A stretch of 64,000 nt of DNA, from assembly GCF_001027105.1 (NCBI RefSeq), contig NZ_CP011526.1, forward strand, positions 186,001 through 250,000. The letters are read 5' to 3'. This document shows, piece after piece, positions 54,881 through 64,000 of this stretch (position 1 is its first letter; every line of letters begins with the position of its first letter). The notes under the pieces were generated by a model. The model had not been told where the DNA came from. It saw nothing but the letters and a program-made list of their open reading frames with translations, and made no database searches. The position numbers and the translations under genes were made by a program. This DNA comes from Staphylococcus aureus. Its GTDB lineage: Bacteria; Bacillota; Bacilli; Staphylococcales; Staphylococcaceae.

Positions 54881-56575
54881 ATGACAAAAACGAAACAAGC
54901 AATACATATTGATAACATATACTGGGAACGTGTTCAGTTATATATTGAAGGACATAGTGAAGGTGTCGATTTAACATCAGGACAATTTGTTCTGAGGAAT
55001 TTAACCGAAACAAAAACATTAGAAGCAAATGAAATGAAAATAGACGGTAATACATTTATATGTAGATTCAACGTCGCAATATTAGACGATGGGTATTATT
55101 TACCAATGGATAAATATTTATTTGTTTATCATGACCAGTTAGAGTATATTGGACAACTTAATCCAAATATTATTGATCAAGCTTATGCGGCATTAAATGA
55201 AGAGCAAATTGAAGAATACAATGAGCTGACTACACAAAATGGAAAAGTGAACTATTTATTAGCGTATGATGCTAAAGTTTTCCGTAAAGGTGGCGTATCA
55301 CAACATACGGTCTATACCATTACTCCGGAAATAGCAAGTGACGTTAACGAATTTGTATTTGATATTGAAATCACCTTACCTCAAGAGAAATCAGGGGTCA
55401 TTGCGACAAGTGCACACTGGCTTCATAAACAAGGTCATAAAGCTTCATTTGAAAGTAGAAGTTTCTTATTTAAAGCTATTTTTAATATTACAAAGTTACT
55501 ACATATTAAAAGAAGCAAAACAATATTATTCACATCAGATTCGCGTCCGAATTTATCAGGGAATTTCAAGTATGTATATGATGAGTTACTACGCCAAAAA
55601 GTAGATTTTGATTATGATATTAAAACGGTATTTAAGGAGAATATTACGGATAGACGCAAATGGAGAGACAAGTTTAGATTGCCATATTTACTTGGTAAGG
55701 CCGATTATATTTTTGTTGATGATTTCCATCCATTAATTTATACGGTTCGCTTTAGACCATCACAAGAAATTATTCAAGTGTGGCATGCTGTTGGTGCCTT
55801 TAAAACAGTTGGCTTTAGTCGTACAGGTAAAAAAGGTGGTCCGTTTATCGATTCATTAAACCATCGTAGTTACACGAAAGCATATGTTTCATCAGAAACC
55901 GATATTCCATTTTATGCTGAAGCATTTGGAATTAGAGAAGAAAATGTTGTACCAACAGGTGTACCACGTACTGATGTACTATTTGATGAAGCTTATGCAA
56001 CACAAATTAAACAAGAGATGGAAGATGAATTGCCAATTATAAAAGGTAAGAAAGTTATTCTATTCGCACCGACATTTAGAGGTAATGGTCACGGTACGGC
56101 ACATTATCCATTTTTTAAAATTGATTTTGAACGTTTAGCAAGATACTGCGAGAAGCATAATGCAGTTGTGTTATTCAAAATGCATCCGTTCGTAAAAAAT
56201 AGACTTAATATTTCACGTGAACATAGACAATACTTTATCGATGTGTCAGATCATCGTGAAGTTAACGATATTCTCTTTGTTACAGACTTGTTGATTAGTG
56301 ATTATTCATCTTTAATATATGAATATGCAGTATTTAAAAAGCCGATGATTTTCTATGCATTTGACTTAGAAGATTACATTACGACGCGTGATTTCTATGA
56401 ACCATTTGAATCATTTGTTCCAGGTAAAATTGTACAGTCCTTTGATGCATTAATGGATGCTTTGGACAATGAAGATTATGAGGTTGAAAAAGTTGTGCCA
56501 TTCTTAGATAAACATTTTAAATATCAAGATGGTCGCTCAAGTGAACGTTTAGTCAAAGATTTGTTTAGACGCTAA
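54881..56575 (+). CDS. tarK: Polyribitol-phosphate polymerase TarK
   Basis: The ATG follows GGGGGAA. The 564-residue bifunctional ribitol-phosphate primase/polymerase has an N-terminal region (about 1-150) unique to the TarL/TarK group and a C-terminal glycerophosphotransferase GT-B-like domain (about 210-564). That domain includes the conserved VWHAVGAFKTVGFSRTG, APTFRGNGHG, KMHPFVKNRL and SDYSSLIYEYA, whose His and Ser/Asp contact CDP-ribitol. It is a paralogue of tarL (60204). Literature places this copy as TarK, preferentially expressed under low agr activity. A terminator follows. Confidence 0.92.
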   Translation: MTKTKQAIHIDNIYWERVQLYIEGHSEGVDLTSGQFVLRNLTETKTLEANEMKIDGNTFICRFNVAILDDGYYLPMDKYLFVYHDQLEYIGQLNPNIIDQAYAALNEEQIEEYNELTTQNGKVNYLLAYDAKVFRKGGVSQHTVYTITPEIASDVNEFVFDIEITLPQEKSGVIATSAHWLHKQGHKASFESRSFLFKAIFNITKLLHIKRSKTILFTSDSRPNLSGNFKYVYDELLRQKVDFDYDIKTVFKENITDRRKWRDKFRLPYLLGKADYIFVDDFHPLIYTVRFRPSQEIIQVWHAVGAFKTVGFSRTGKKGGPFIDSLNHRSYTKAYVSSETDIPFYAEAFGIREENVVPTGVPRTDVLFDEAYATQIKQEMEDELPIIKGKKVILFAPTFRGNGHGTAHYPFFKIDFERLARYCEKHNAVVLFKMHPFVKNRLNISREHRQYFIDVSDHREVNDILFVTDLLISDYSSLIYEYAVFKKPMIFYAFDLEDYITTRDFYEPFESFVPGKIVQSFDALMDALDNEDYEVEKVVPFLDKHFKYQDGRSSERLVKDLFRR

Positions 56576-56782
56576 TGTTGGCATATATTACTTGCCATGC
56601 AAATGAGTCATAAGGCATAGTTTTCAAGAAGGGTTCTGACAATGAAGTGAGCAACATGTCATGATGAGAAGCAGGACTATACAATGAGAATAACCTTTTG
56701 ATTTTTCATGCATAAGGCGATTCAATCAAAAGCAATCACCTTCCAACTGAATTGTCATTTTGTAAAATAAAATAATCGATCC

Positions 56783-56842
56783 AATCGTTATCTAATTCAT
56801 AAATGTGTAAACACATACGTTATGAATGGATAACGATTTTTT
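56783..56842 (+). terminator. Strong terminator after tarK
   Basis: AATCGTTATC (56783-56792) pairs with GATAACGATT (56829-56838), and the middle arms ATTCATAA/TTATGAAT and ATGTGT/ACACAT also pair. A TTTTTT run follows. Confidence 0.88.
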
Positions 56843-56926
56843 GTTATGTTAAAGTGGTACATTAATCATGTATTTCGTATGATAATTAACGACAAGTGTA
56901 ATGGTTAAATGTATTTTATGATGAAA

Positions 56927-56935
56927 TGCTATAAT
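56927..56935 (+). promoter_or_regulatory. Extended -10 promoter of tarF
   Basis: TGCTATAAT is a perfect extended -10 element, about 68 bases before the tarF start, with no good -35 hexamer. Transcription probably starts near 56942. Confidence 0.6.
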
Positions 56936-57002
56936 AGGCATGGTTACAATGAGCTTGCTCATACATATTAATATAATTACAAAAACACGTCGGAGGTACG
57001 AC

Positions 57003-58172
57003 ATGATTAAAAATACAATTAAAAAATTGATAGAACATAGTATATATACGACTTTTAAATTACTATCAAAATTGCCAAACAAGAATCTAATTTATTTTGA
57101 AAGCTTTCATGGTAAACAATACAGCGACAACCCCAAAGCATTATATGAATACTTAACTGAACATAGCGATGCCCAATTAATATGGGGTGTGAAAAAAGGA
57201 TATGAACACATATTCCAACAGCACAATGTACCATATGTTACAAAGTTTTCAATGAAATGGTTTTTAGCGATGCCAAGAGCGAAAGCGTGGATGATTAACA
57301 CACGTACACCAGATTGGTTATATAAATCACCGCGAACGACGTACTTACAAACATGGCATGGCACGCCATTAAAAAAGATTGGTTTGGATATTAGTAACGT
57401 TAAAATGCTAGGAACAAATACTCAAAATTACCAAGATGGCTTTAAAAAAGAAAGCCAACGGTGGGATTATCTAGTGTCACCTAATCCATATTCGACATCG
57501 ATATTTCAAAATGCATTTCATGTTAGTCGAGATAAGATTTTGGAAACAGGTTATCCAAGAAATGATAAATTATCACATAAACGCAATGATACTGAATATA
57601 TTAATGGTATTAAGACAAGATTAAATATTCCATTAGATAAAAAAGTGATTATGTACGCGCCAACTTGGCGTGACGATGAAGCGATTCGAGAAGGTTCATA
57701 TCAATTTAATGTTAACTTTGATATAGAAGCTTTGCGTCAAGCGCTGGATGATGATTATGTTATTTTATTACGCATGCATTATTTAGTTGTGACACGTATT
57801 GATGAACATGATGATTTTGTGAAAGACGTTTCAGATTATGAAGACATTTCGGATTTATACTTAATCAGCGATGCGTTAGTTACCGACTACTCATCTGTCA
57901 TGTTCGACTTCGGTGTATTAAAGCGTCCGCAAATTTTCTATGCATATGACTTAGATAAATATGGCGATGAGCTTAGAGGTTTTTACATGGATTATAAAAA
58001 AGAGTTGCCAGGTCCAATTGTTGAAAATCAAACAGCACTCATTGATGCATTAAAACAAATCGATGAGACTGCAAATGAGTATATTGAAGCACGAACGGTA
58101 TTTTATCAAAAATTCTGTTCATTAGAAGATGGACAAGCGTCACAACGAATTTGCCAAACGATTTTTAAGTGA
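57003..58172 (+). CDS. tarF: CDP-glycerol glycerophosphotransferase TarF
   Basis: The start is the ATG of MIKNTIKKLIEHSIY behind GGAGG; the longer frame begins in the promoter region. The 389-residue protein is a single GT-B-like glycerophosphotransferase domain with QTWHGTPLKKIG, MYAPTWRDDEA, LLRMHYLVV and TDYSSVMFDFG. It adds the glycerol-phosphate to the linkage unit that TarL/TarK then extend with ribitol-phosphate. It lacks the N-terminal extension of TarK and TarL. It stands alone between tarK and tarI. Confidence 0.94.
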   Translation: MIKNTIKKLIEHSIYTTFKLLSKLPNKNLIYFESFHGKQYSDNPKALYEYLTEHSDAQLIWGVKKGYEHIFQQHNVPYVTKFSMKWFLAMPRAKAWMINTRTPDWLYKSPRTTYLQTWHGTPLKKIGLDISNVKMLGTNTQNYQDGFKKESQRWDYLVSPNPYSTSIFQNAFHVSRDKILETGYPRNDKLSHKRNDTEYINGIKTRLNIPLDKKVIMYAPTWRDDEAIREGSYQFNVNFDIEALRQALDDDYVILLRMHYLVVTRIDEHDDFVKDVSDYEDISDLYLISDALVTDYSSVMFDFGVLKRPQIFYAYDLDKYGDELRGFYMDYKKELPGPIVENQTALIDALKQIDETANEYIEARTVFYQKFCSLEDGQASQRICQTIFK

Positions 58173-58272
58173 TAACTTAAAAACAATAAAAAATTATAAA
58201 TTAATTAGTTAAGTGATATAAATAATAAACGAAATGTTTGCTTGTATGTTATTATTTGTGTATGAAAACGTC

Positions 58273-58281
58273 TGATATAAT
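58273..58281 (+). promoter_or_regulatory. Extended -10 promoter of tarIJL
   Basis: TGATATAAT is a perfect extended -10 element, with no good -35 at 16-18 bases. It lies about 165 bases before the tarI start, giving a long leader. Confidence 0.55.
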
Positions 58282-58447
58282 GTAATATAGGTTTAAACAA
58301 AATATGCTAAAATATAAGCAAAATATGTATAATTTTAAGTAATACACAGACATTTAGAGTTTTGATTTTAAAATGAGTTTTCAATTGGAAAATGCAACGA
58401 AATTTAAATAATTAAATATAGATATAGTTGAATGGAGGAAGTATTTT

Positions 58448-59164
58448 ATGAAATACGCTGGTATTCTAGCTGGAGGTATAGGCTCAAGAATGGGTAACGT
58501 ACCTTTACCTAAACAATTTTTAGATTTAGACAACAAACCGATTTTAATCCATACATTAGAAAAATTTATTTTAATTAATGATTTTGAAAAAATTATTATC
58601 GCGACGCCACAACAATGGATGACGCATACGAAAGATACACTTAGAAAATTCAAAATTTCTGATGAAAGAATTGAAGTCATTCAAGGTGGTAGCGATCGTA
58701 ACGATACAATTATGAATATCGTTAAACATATTGAATCAACAAATGGTATTAACGATGACGATGTCATTGTGACACATGATGCAGTTAGACCATTTTTAAC
58801 GCATCGTATTATTAAAGAAAATATTCAAGCTGCTTTAGAGTACGGTGCAGTAGATACAGTGATTGATGCTATAGATACGATTGTTACATCTAAAGATAAT
58901 CAAACGATTGATGCAATTCCAGTGCGTAATGAAATGTACCAAGGTCAAACACCTCAATCGTTTAATATTAATTTATTAAAAGAAAGCTATGCACAGTTGA
59001 GTGATGAGCAAAAGAGTATTTTATCTGATGCTTGTAAGATTATTGTAGAAACAAACAAACCGGTTCGACTTGTAAAAGGTGAGTTATATAACATTAAAGT
59101 AACAACACCTTACGATTTAAAAGTAGCGAATGCTATTATTCGAGGTGGTATTGCCGATGATTAA
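58448..59164 (+). CDS. tarI: Ribitol-5-phosphate cytidylyltransferase (second copy)
   Basis: The ATG follows TGGAGGA. The 238-residue protein is a close paralogue of the gene at 53125: [11 protein letters not shown] and [12 protein letters not shown] are identical, with substitutions concentrated in surface positions such as [15 protein letters not shown]. All cytidylyltransferase motifs are intact. With TarJ it supplies CDP-ribitol to TarL. The stop overlaps the tarJ start in ATGATTAA exactly as in the first copy. Confidence 0.95.
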
Positions 59165-60182
59165 TCAAGTATATCAATTAGTTGCACCTAGACAATTTGA
59201 AGTTACGTATAACAACGTAGATATTTACAGTGACTATGTCATTGTACGTCCTTTATATATGTCAATTTGTGCTGCCGATCAAAGATATTATACTGGTAGC
59301 CGTGATGAGAATGTCTTATCTCAGAAATTGCCAATGTCTTTAATTCATGAAGGTGTTGGTGAGGTCGTATTTGACAGTAAAGGTGTGTTTAATAAAGGTA
59401 CAAAAGTAGTTATGGTACCGAATACGCCGACAGAAAAAGACGATGTCATTGCTGAAAACTATTTAAAATCGAGCTACTTCAGATCAAGTGGACATGATGG
59501 GTTTATGCAAGATTTTGTGTTGCTAAATCATGATAGAGCTGTACCACTACCTGATGATATTGATTTAAGTATTATTTCATATACAGAGCTTGTAACAGTA
59601 AGTTTGCATGCTATTCGTCGTTTTGAAAAGAAATCTATTTCAAATAAAAATACATTTGGTATTTGGGGTGATGGTAACTTAGGTTACATTACAGCCATTT
59701 TATTACGTAAATTATATCCAGAGTCTAAAATATATGTCTTTGGTAAAACAGATTATAAATTGAGTCACTTCTCATTTGTTGATGATGTCTTCTTTATTAA
59801 TAAAATACCTGAAGGCTTAACATTTGATCATGCATTTGAGTGTGTGGGTGGTCGCGGTAGTCAATCAGCCATAAATCAAATGATCGATTACATTTCACCA
59901 GAAGGAAGCATTGCACTGTTAGGTGTAAGTGAGTTCCCAGTAGAAGTTAATACACGTCTAGTATTGGAAAAAGGACTAACGTTGATTGGTAGTAGTCGAA
60001 GTGGTTCAAAAGATTTCCAAGATGTTGTAGACTTATACATTCAATACCCAGATATTGTAGATAAATTAGCGTTGTTAAAAGGTCAAGAATTTGAAATTGC
60101 AACAATTAATGATCTTACAGAAGCTTTTGAAGCAGACCTGTCTACATCTTGGGGTAAAACAGTATTAAAATGGATTATGTAA
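59157..60182 (+). CDS. tarJ: Ribulose-5-phosphate reductase (second copy)
   Basis: The start is the ATG of [16 protein letters not shown], overlapping tarI by eight bases. The 341-residue protein closely resembles the first copy throughout ([25 protein letters not shown]). It reduces ribulose-5-phosphate to ribitol-5-phosphate for TarI. tarL follows 21 bases later, making the tarI-tarJ-tarL order the same as tarI'-tarJ'-tarK. Confidence 0.95.
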
Positions 60183-60203
60183 ATAGAAAAGGATGAATTA
60201 ACG

Positions 60204-61892
60204 TTGGTTAAAAGTAAGATATATATAGATAAAATCTATTGGGAACGTGTTCAGTTATTCGTTGAAGGACATAGTGAAAACCTAGATTTAGAAGATAGTA
60301 ATTTTGTATTAAGAAATTTAACTGAGACACGTACAATGAAGGCGAATGATGTCAAAATAGATGGGAATCAATTCGTTTGTCGTTTCAATGTAGCTATCTT
60401 AGATAATGGTTATTACTTACCTGAAGATAAGTACTTATTAGTGAATGAGCAAGAACTTGATTATATTGCACAGTTAAACCCAGATGTGATTAATGATGCA
60501 TATCAAAATCTAAAGCCAGAACAAGAAGAAGAATACAACGAATTAGAAACACAAAATGGTAAAATCAATTTCTTATTGCAGACTTACCTAAAAGAATTTA
60601 GAAAAGGCGGCATTTCGAAGAAAACGGTTTATACTGTTACACCTGAAATTTCTAGCGATGTTAATGAATTTGTCCTTGATGTTGTTGTAACGACTCCGGA
60701 AGTTAAAAGTATTTATATCGTTCGTAAATATAAAGAATTACGTAAGTATTTCCGCAAACAATCATTTAATACAAGACAATTTATTTTTAAAGCGATATTT
60801 AATACGACGAAATTTTTCCACTTGAAAAAAGGGAATACGGTGTTGTTCACATCAGACTCTAGACCAACGATGTCTGGAAACTTTGAATACATCTATAACG
60901 AAATGTTACGTCAAAATTTAGATAAAAAGTATGATATTCACACTGTTTTTAAAGCGAATATTACAGATAGACGTGGCATCATCGACAAGTTTAGATTGCC
61001 ATATTTACTTGGGAAGGCAGACTACATCTTTGTTGATGACTTTCACCCATTGATTTATACAGTGCGTTTTAGACGTTCTCAAGAAGTTATTCAAGTATGG
61101 CATGCCGTTGGTGCCTTTAAAACAGTTGGCTTTAGTCGTACTGGTAAAAAGGGTGGACCATTTATTGATTCATTAAATCATCGTAGCTATACAAAAGCTT
61201 ATGTATCATCTGAAACCGATATTCCATTCTACGCTGAAGCATTTGGTATTAAAGAGAAAAATGTAGTGCCTACAGGTGTTCCACGTACTGATGTACTATT
61301 TGATGAAGCTTATGCGACACAGATCAAACAAGAGATGGAAGATGAATTACCAATTATTAAAGGTAAGAAAGTCATTCTTTTCGCACCAACATTTAGAGGT
61401 AGTGGTCATGGTACAGCACATTACCCATTTTTCAAAATTGATTTTGAACGTTTAGCAAGATATTGCGAAAAAAATAACGCGGTTGTATTATTTAAAATGC
61501 ATCCATTTGTGAAAAATAGACTTAATATTGCAGACAAACATAAACAATATTTTGTTGACGTTTCTGACTTTAGAGAAGTTAATGATATACTGTTCATAAC
61601 AGATTTATTAATTAGTGACTATTCATCTTTAATATATGAATATGCAGTATTTAAAAAGCCAATGATTTTCTATGCATTTGATTTAGAAGATTATATTACG
61701 ACGCGTGATTTTTATGAACCATATGAATCATTTGTTCCAGGTAAAATTGTGCAATCATTTGACGCATTAATGGACGCCTTGGACAATGAAGATTATGAAG
61801 GAGAAAAAGTCATTCCATTCTTAGATAAACATTTTAAATATCAAGATGGCCGATCAAGTGAGCGTTTAGTCAGAAATTTATTTGGTAGCTAA
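60204..61892 (+). CDS. tarL: Polyribitol-phosphate polymerase TarL
   Basis: The start appears to be TTG (60204), about ten bases after AAAAGGAT; no ATG is suitable nearby, and the encoded MVKSKIYIDKIYWERVQLF aligns with the TarK N-terminus. The 562-residue protein extends the linkage unit with ribitol-phosphate units. Motifs are as in TarK: VWHAVGAFKTVGFSRTG, APTFRGSGHG, KMHPFVKNRL, SDYSSLIYEYA. From about residue 260 on it is nearly identical to TarK, while residues 1-250 differ much more. Confidence 0.94.
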   Translation: MVKSKIYIDKIYWERVQLFVEGHSENLDLEDSNFVLRNLTETRTMKANDVKIDGNQFVCRFNVAILDNGYYLPEDKYLLVNEQELDYIAQLNPDVINDAYQNLKPEQEEEYNELETQNGKINFLLQTYLKEFRKGGISKKTVYTVTPEISSDVNEFVLDVVVTTPEVKSIYIVRKYKELRKYFRKQSFNTRQFIFKAIFNTTKFFHLKKGNTVLFTSDSRPTMSGNFEYIYNEMLRQNLDKKYDIHTVFKANITDRRGIIDKFRLPYLLGKADYIFVDDFHPLIYTVRFRRSQEVIQVWHAVGAFKTVGFSRTGKKGGPFIDSLNHRSYTKAYVSSETDIPFYAEAFGIKEKNVVPTGVPRTDVLFDEAYATQIKQEMEDELPIIKGKKVILFAPTFRGSGHGTAHYPFFKIDFERLARYCEKNNAVVLFKMHPFVKNRLNIADKHKQYFVDVSDFREVNDILFITDLLISDYSSLIYEYAVFKKPMIFYAFDLEDYITTRDFYEPYESFVPGKIVQSFDALMDALDNEDYEGEKVIPFLDKHFKYQDGRSSERLVRNLFGS

Positions 61893-61927
61893 GTTTATAT
61901 AGTAGTCAAAGTGGGAGAGGTATAATG

Positions 61928-63649
61928 ATGAAATTTTCAGTAATAGTTCCAACATACAATTCAGAAAAGTATATAACAGAATTACTTAATAGCCTTGCGA
62001 AACAAGATTTTCCGAAAACTGAATTTGAAGTGGTTGTAGTTGATGACTGTTCAACAGATCAAACGTTACAAATAGTTGAAAAGTATCGCAATAAATTGAA
62101 CTTGAAAGTAAGTCAACTCGAAACAAATTCTGGTGGTCCAGGTAAACCTAGAAATGTGGCGTTAAAACAAGCAGAAGGTGAATTTGTATTATTTGTGGAC
62201 TCCGATGACTATATAAACAAAGAGACTTTAAAGGATGCAGCAGCATTTATTGATGAACATCACTCAGATGTCTTATTGATTAAAATGAAAGGTGTTAATG
62301 GTCGTGGTGTACCACAATCTATGTTTAAAGAAACAGCACCTGAAGTTACTTTGTTAAATTCAAGAATTATCTATACTTTAAGCCCGACTAAAATCTATAG
62401 AACAGCATTACTAAAAGATAATGACATTTATTTTCCAGAAGAATTAAAGAGTGCAGAAGATCAATTATTTACAATGAAAGCATATTTAAATGCAAATCGA
62501 ATCAGTGTGTTAAGTGATAAAGCGTATTATTATGCTACAAAGCGTGAAGGTGAACATATGAGTAGTGCGTATGTTTCACCTGAAGACTTTTATGAAGTCA
62601 TGAGATTGATTGCTGTAGAAATATTAAATGCAGATTTAGAAGAAGCCCATAAAAATCAAATCTTAGCAGAATTTTTAAATCGTCATTTTAGTTTTTCTCG
62701 TACGAATGGCTTCTCACTTAAAGTTAAACTAGAAGATCAACCACAATGGATTAATGCTCTAGGAGACTTTATACAAGCAGTTCCAGAACGTGTAGATGCA
62801 TTGGTGATGAGTAAATTACGACCATTGTTGCACTACGCGAGAGCGAAAGATATAGACAACTATAGAACTGTGGAAGAAAGTTACCGTCAAGGTCAATACT
62901 ACCGTTTTGATATTGTAGATGGTAAATTAAACATTCAATTCAATGAAGGCGAACCATACTTTAAAGGCATTGATATCGCTAAGCCAAAAGTGAAAATGAC
63001 AGCATTTAAATTTGATAATCATAAAATTGTTACAGAGCTAACGTTAAATGAATTTATGATTGGCGAAGGACATTATGATGTCAGACTTAAATTACATTCA
63101 CGAAACAAGAAGCACACAATGTATGTACCTTTAAGTGTCAATGCGAATAAACAATATCGTTTTAACATTATGTTAGAAGATATTAAAGCGTATTTACCTA
63201 AAGAAAAAATTTGGGATGTTTTCTTAGAAGTCCAAATAGGTACGGAAGTATTTGAAGTGCGTGTTGGTAATCAACGTAATAAATATGCATATACTGCAGA
63301 AACAAGTGCATTAATTCATTTGAATAATGATTTTTATAGATTAACACCGTATTTCACAAAAGACTTTAATAACATTTCGTTATACTTTACAGCTATTACA
63401 TTAACGGATTCAATCTCATTGAAGTTAAAAGGTAAAAACAAAATCATTTTAACTGGTCTGGATCGTGGTTATGTATTTGAAGAAGGTATGGCTAGTGTCG
63501 TACTAAAAGACGACATGGTGATGGGAATGTTAAGCCAAACATCAGAAAACGAAGTGCAAATCTTACTTAGCAAAGATATTAAAAAGCGAGACTTCAAAAA
63601 TATTGTTAAGTTAAACACTGCACATATCACTTATCCACTAAATAAATAA
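61928..63649 (+). CDS. tarS: Wall teichoic acid beta-GlcNAc transferase TarS
   Basis: GGGAGAGG precedes two adjacent ATG codons; the second (61928) gives 573 residues and matches published residue numbering. An N-terminal GT-A domain (about 1-320) has SVIVPTYNSEKY, FVDSDDY (metal/UDP-GlcNAc DxD, Asp91) and SAEDQLF (Glu177-Asp178, catalytic base region). Two C-terminal modules (about 350-573) promote trimerisation. It adds beta-O-GlcNAc to polyribitol phosphate, a modification linked to beta-lactam resistance (established). It closes the tar run and is followed by a terminator. Confidence 0.95.
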   Translation: MKFSVIVPTYNSEKYITELLNSLAKQDFPKTEFEVVVVDDCSTDQTLQIVEKYRNKLNLKVSQLETNSGGPGKPRNVALKQAEGEFVLFVDSDDYINKETLKDAAAFIDEHHSDVLLIKMKGVNGRGVPQSMFKETAPEVTLLNSRIIYTLSPTKIYRTALLKDNDIYFPEELKSAEDQLFTMKAYLNANRISVLSDKAYYYATKREGEHMSSAYVSPEDFYEVMRLIAVEILNADLEEAHKNQILAEFLNRHFSFSRTNGFSLKVKLEDQPQWINALGDFIQAVPERVDALVMSKLRPLLHYARAKDIDNYRTVEESYRQGQYYRFDIVDGKLNIQFNEGEPYFKGIDIAKPKVKMTAFKFDNHKIVTELTLNEFMIGEGHYDVRLKLHSRNKKHTMYVPLSVNANKQYRFNIMLEDIKAYLPKEKIWDVFLEVQIGTEVFEVRVGNQRNKYAYTAETSALIHLNNDFYRLTPYFTKDFNNISLYFTAITLTDSISLKLKGKNKIILTGLDRGYVFEEGMASVVLKDDMVMGMLSQTSENEVQILLSKDIKKRDFKNIVKLNTAHITYPLNK

Positions 63650-63654
63650 TAAAT

Positions 63655-63700
63655 GCCCTCAAATCATTGTGAGCCAACATGATTTGAGGGCTTTATTTTG
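63655..63700 (+). terminator. Intrinsic terminator after tarS
   Basis: GCCCTCAAATCAT (63655-63667) pairs perfectly with ATGATTTGAGGGC (63679-63691), followed by TTTATTTTG. Confidence 0.9.
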
Positions 63701-63744
63701 CTGTTTATGACATGATTATGACATTTCCCTGATTTTCATTTTCA

Positions 63745-63762
63745 TATACATTAAATTGTATA
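63745..63762. promoter_or_regulatory. Inverted repeat upstream of scdA
   Basis: TATACA-TTAAAT-TGTATA is a perfect palindrome ending 27 bases before the scdA start, overlapping where a promoter would lie. Either an operator or a chance TATA-rich palindrome. Confidence 0.4.
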
Positions 63763-63788
63763 CACTGGAAATGAGGAGGTTATCTATA

Positions 63789-64000
63789 ATGATAAATAAA
63801 AATGACATAGTAGCAGATGTAGTAACTGATTATCCGAAAGCAGCGGATATTTTTAGAAGTGTGGGAATAGATTTTTGTTGTGGCGGACAAGTAAGTATAG
63901 AAGCAGCAGCCTTAGAAAAGAAAAATGTAGATTTGAACGAATTATTACAGCGTCTCAACGACGTTGAACAAACGAATACACCAGGTTCGTTAAATCCTAA
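63789..64000 (+). CDS. scdA: Iron-sulfur cluster repair di-iron protein ScdA, 3'-truncated by the window edge
   Basis: The start is the ATG of [15 protein letters not shown], eight bases after AGGAGGT. The visible 70 residues form the N-terminal ScdA_N domain of the RIC/YtfE family, with the signature [21 protein letters not shown] (two adjacent Cys) near residues 18-38. The di-iron haemerythrin-like domain would follow outside the window. ScdA repairs oxidatively or nitrosatively damaged Fe-S clusters. Confidence 0.93.
   Translation, partial: MINKNDIVADVVTDYPKAADIFRSVGIDFCCGGQVSIEAAALEKKNVDLNELLQRLNDVEQTNTPGSLNP

Overview
This window is AT-rich, low-GC Gram-positive DNA. The gene order and individual proteins identify it as a Staphylococcus aureus chromosome segment: prothrombin-activating coagulase with 27-residue C-terminal repeats, the HptA/HptS/HptR-UhpT hexose-phosphate system, a lactate dehydrogenase with paired Rex-type sites, and the duplicated ribitol-type wall teichoic acid (tar) genes. 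No rRNA, tRNA, CRISPR array, prophage or intact insertion sequence was seen. All identifications come from reading motifs and context; no database search was run.

Positions 1-4.4 kb: the 3' part of ggt (gamma-glutamyltransferase), a membrane-anchored hypothetical protein, an FMN azoreductase and an M23 zinc peptidase. Positions 4.5-12.4 kb: a sugar ABC importer (ATPase, lipoprotein, two permeases) co-directional with two Gfo/Idh/MocA oxidoreductases and a sugar isomerase-like TIM barrel. It is driven by a near-consensus promoter flanked by two cre-like operators, and its substrate cannot be read from sequence. Positions 12.4-18.5 kb: a methyltransferase-like membrane protein, UhpT, and the opposing hptA-hptS-hptR sensor operon. 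Positions 19-24.3 kb: pyruvate formate-lyase and its activase behind a Rex-type site, and a membrane-bound glycerophosphodiesterase. Positions 24.4-26.8 kb: a small hypothetical gene and coa, preceded by two tandem SaeR-type repeats.

Positions 27.4-35.5 kb: the minus-strand fatty-acid beta-oxidation operon fadX-fadE-fadD-fadB-fadA with cre-like operators. Positions 35.9-41 kb: a PrsW-type membrane protease, an orphan SBP-family-5 lipoprotein, a DUF488 protein, a 57-residue membrane protein and flavohaemoprotein Hmp. Positions 41.5-52.6 kb: ldh1, a glucose-type PTS EIICB, a nucleoside hydrolase, and a galactitol-type PTS operon (PRD regulator, EIIA, EIIB, EIIC, two zinc dehydrogenases and a 48-residue protein between them). 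Positions 53.1-63.7 kb: tarI'-tarJ'-tarK, tarF, tarI-tarJ-tarL and tarS, which make and glycosylate polyribitol-phosphate wall teichoic acid. The window ends inside scdA (iron-sulfur cluster repair).

Themes: many loci here respond to carbon source (cre sites at the ABC, pfl, fad and possibly uhpT loci) and to redox or nitric oxide (Rex-type sites at pflB and ldh1; hmp and scdA). The least explained pieces are the ABC/oxidoreductase/isomerase module, a long bidirectional hairpin at 12.65-12.78 kb, an 11-bp perfect inverted repeat upstream of pflB, two small membrane proteins, and the mosaic similarity of the duplicated tar genes.
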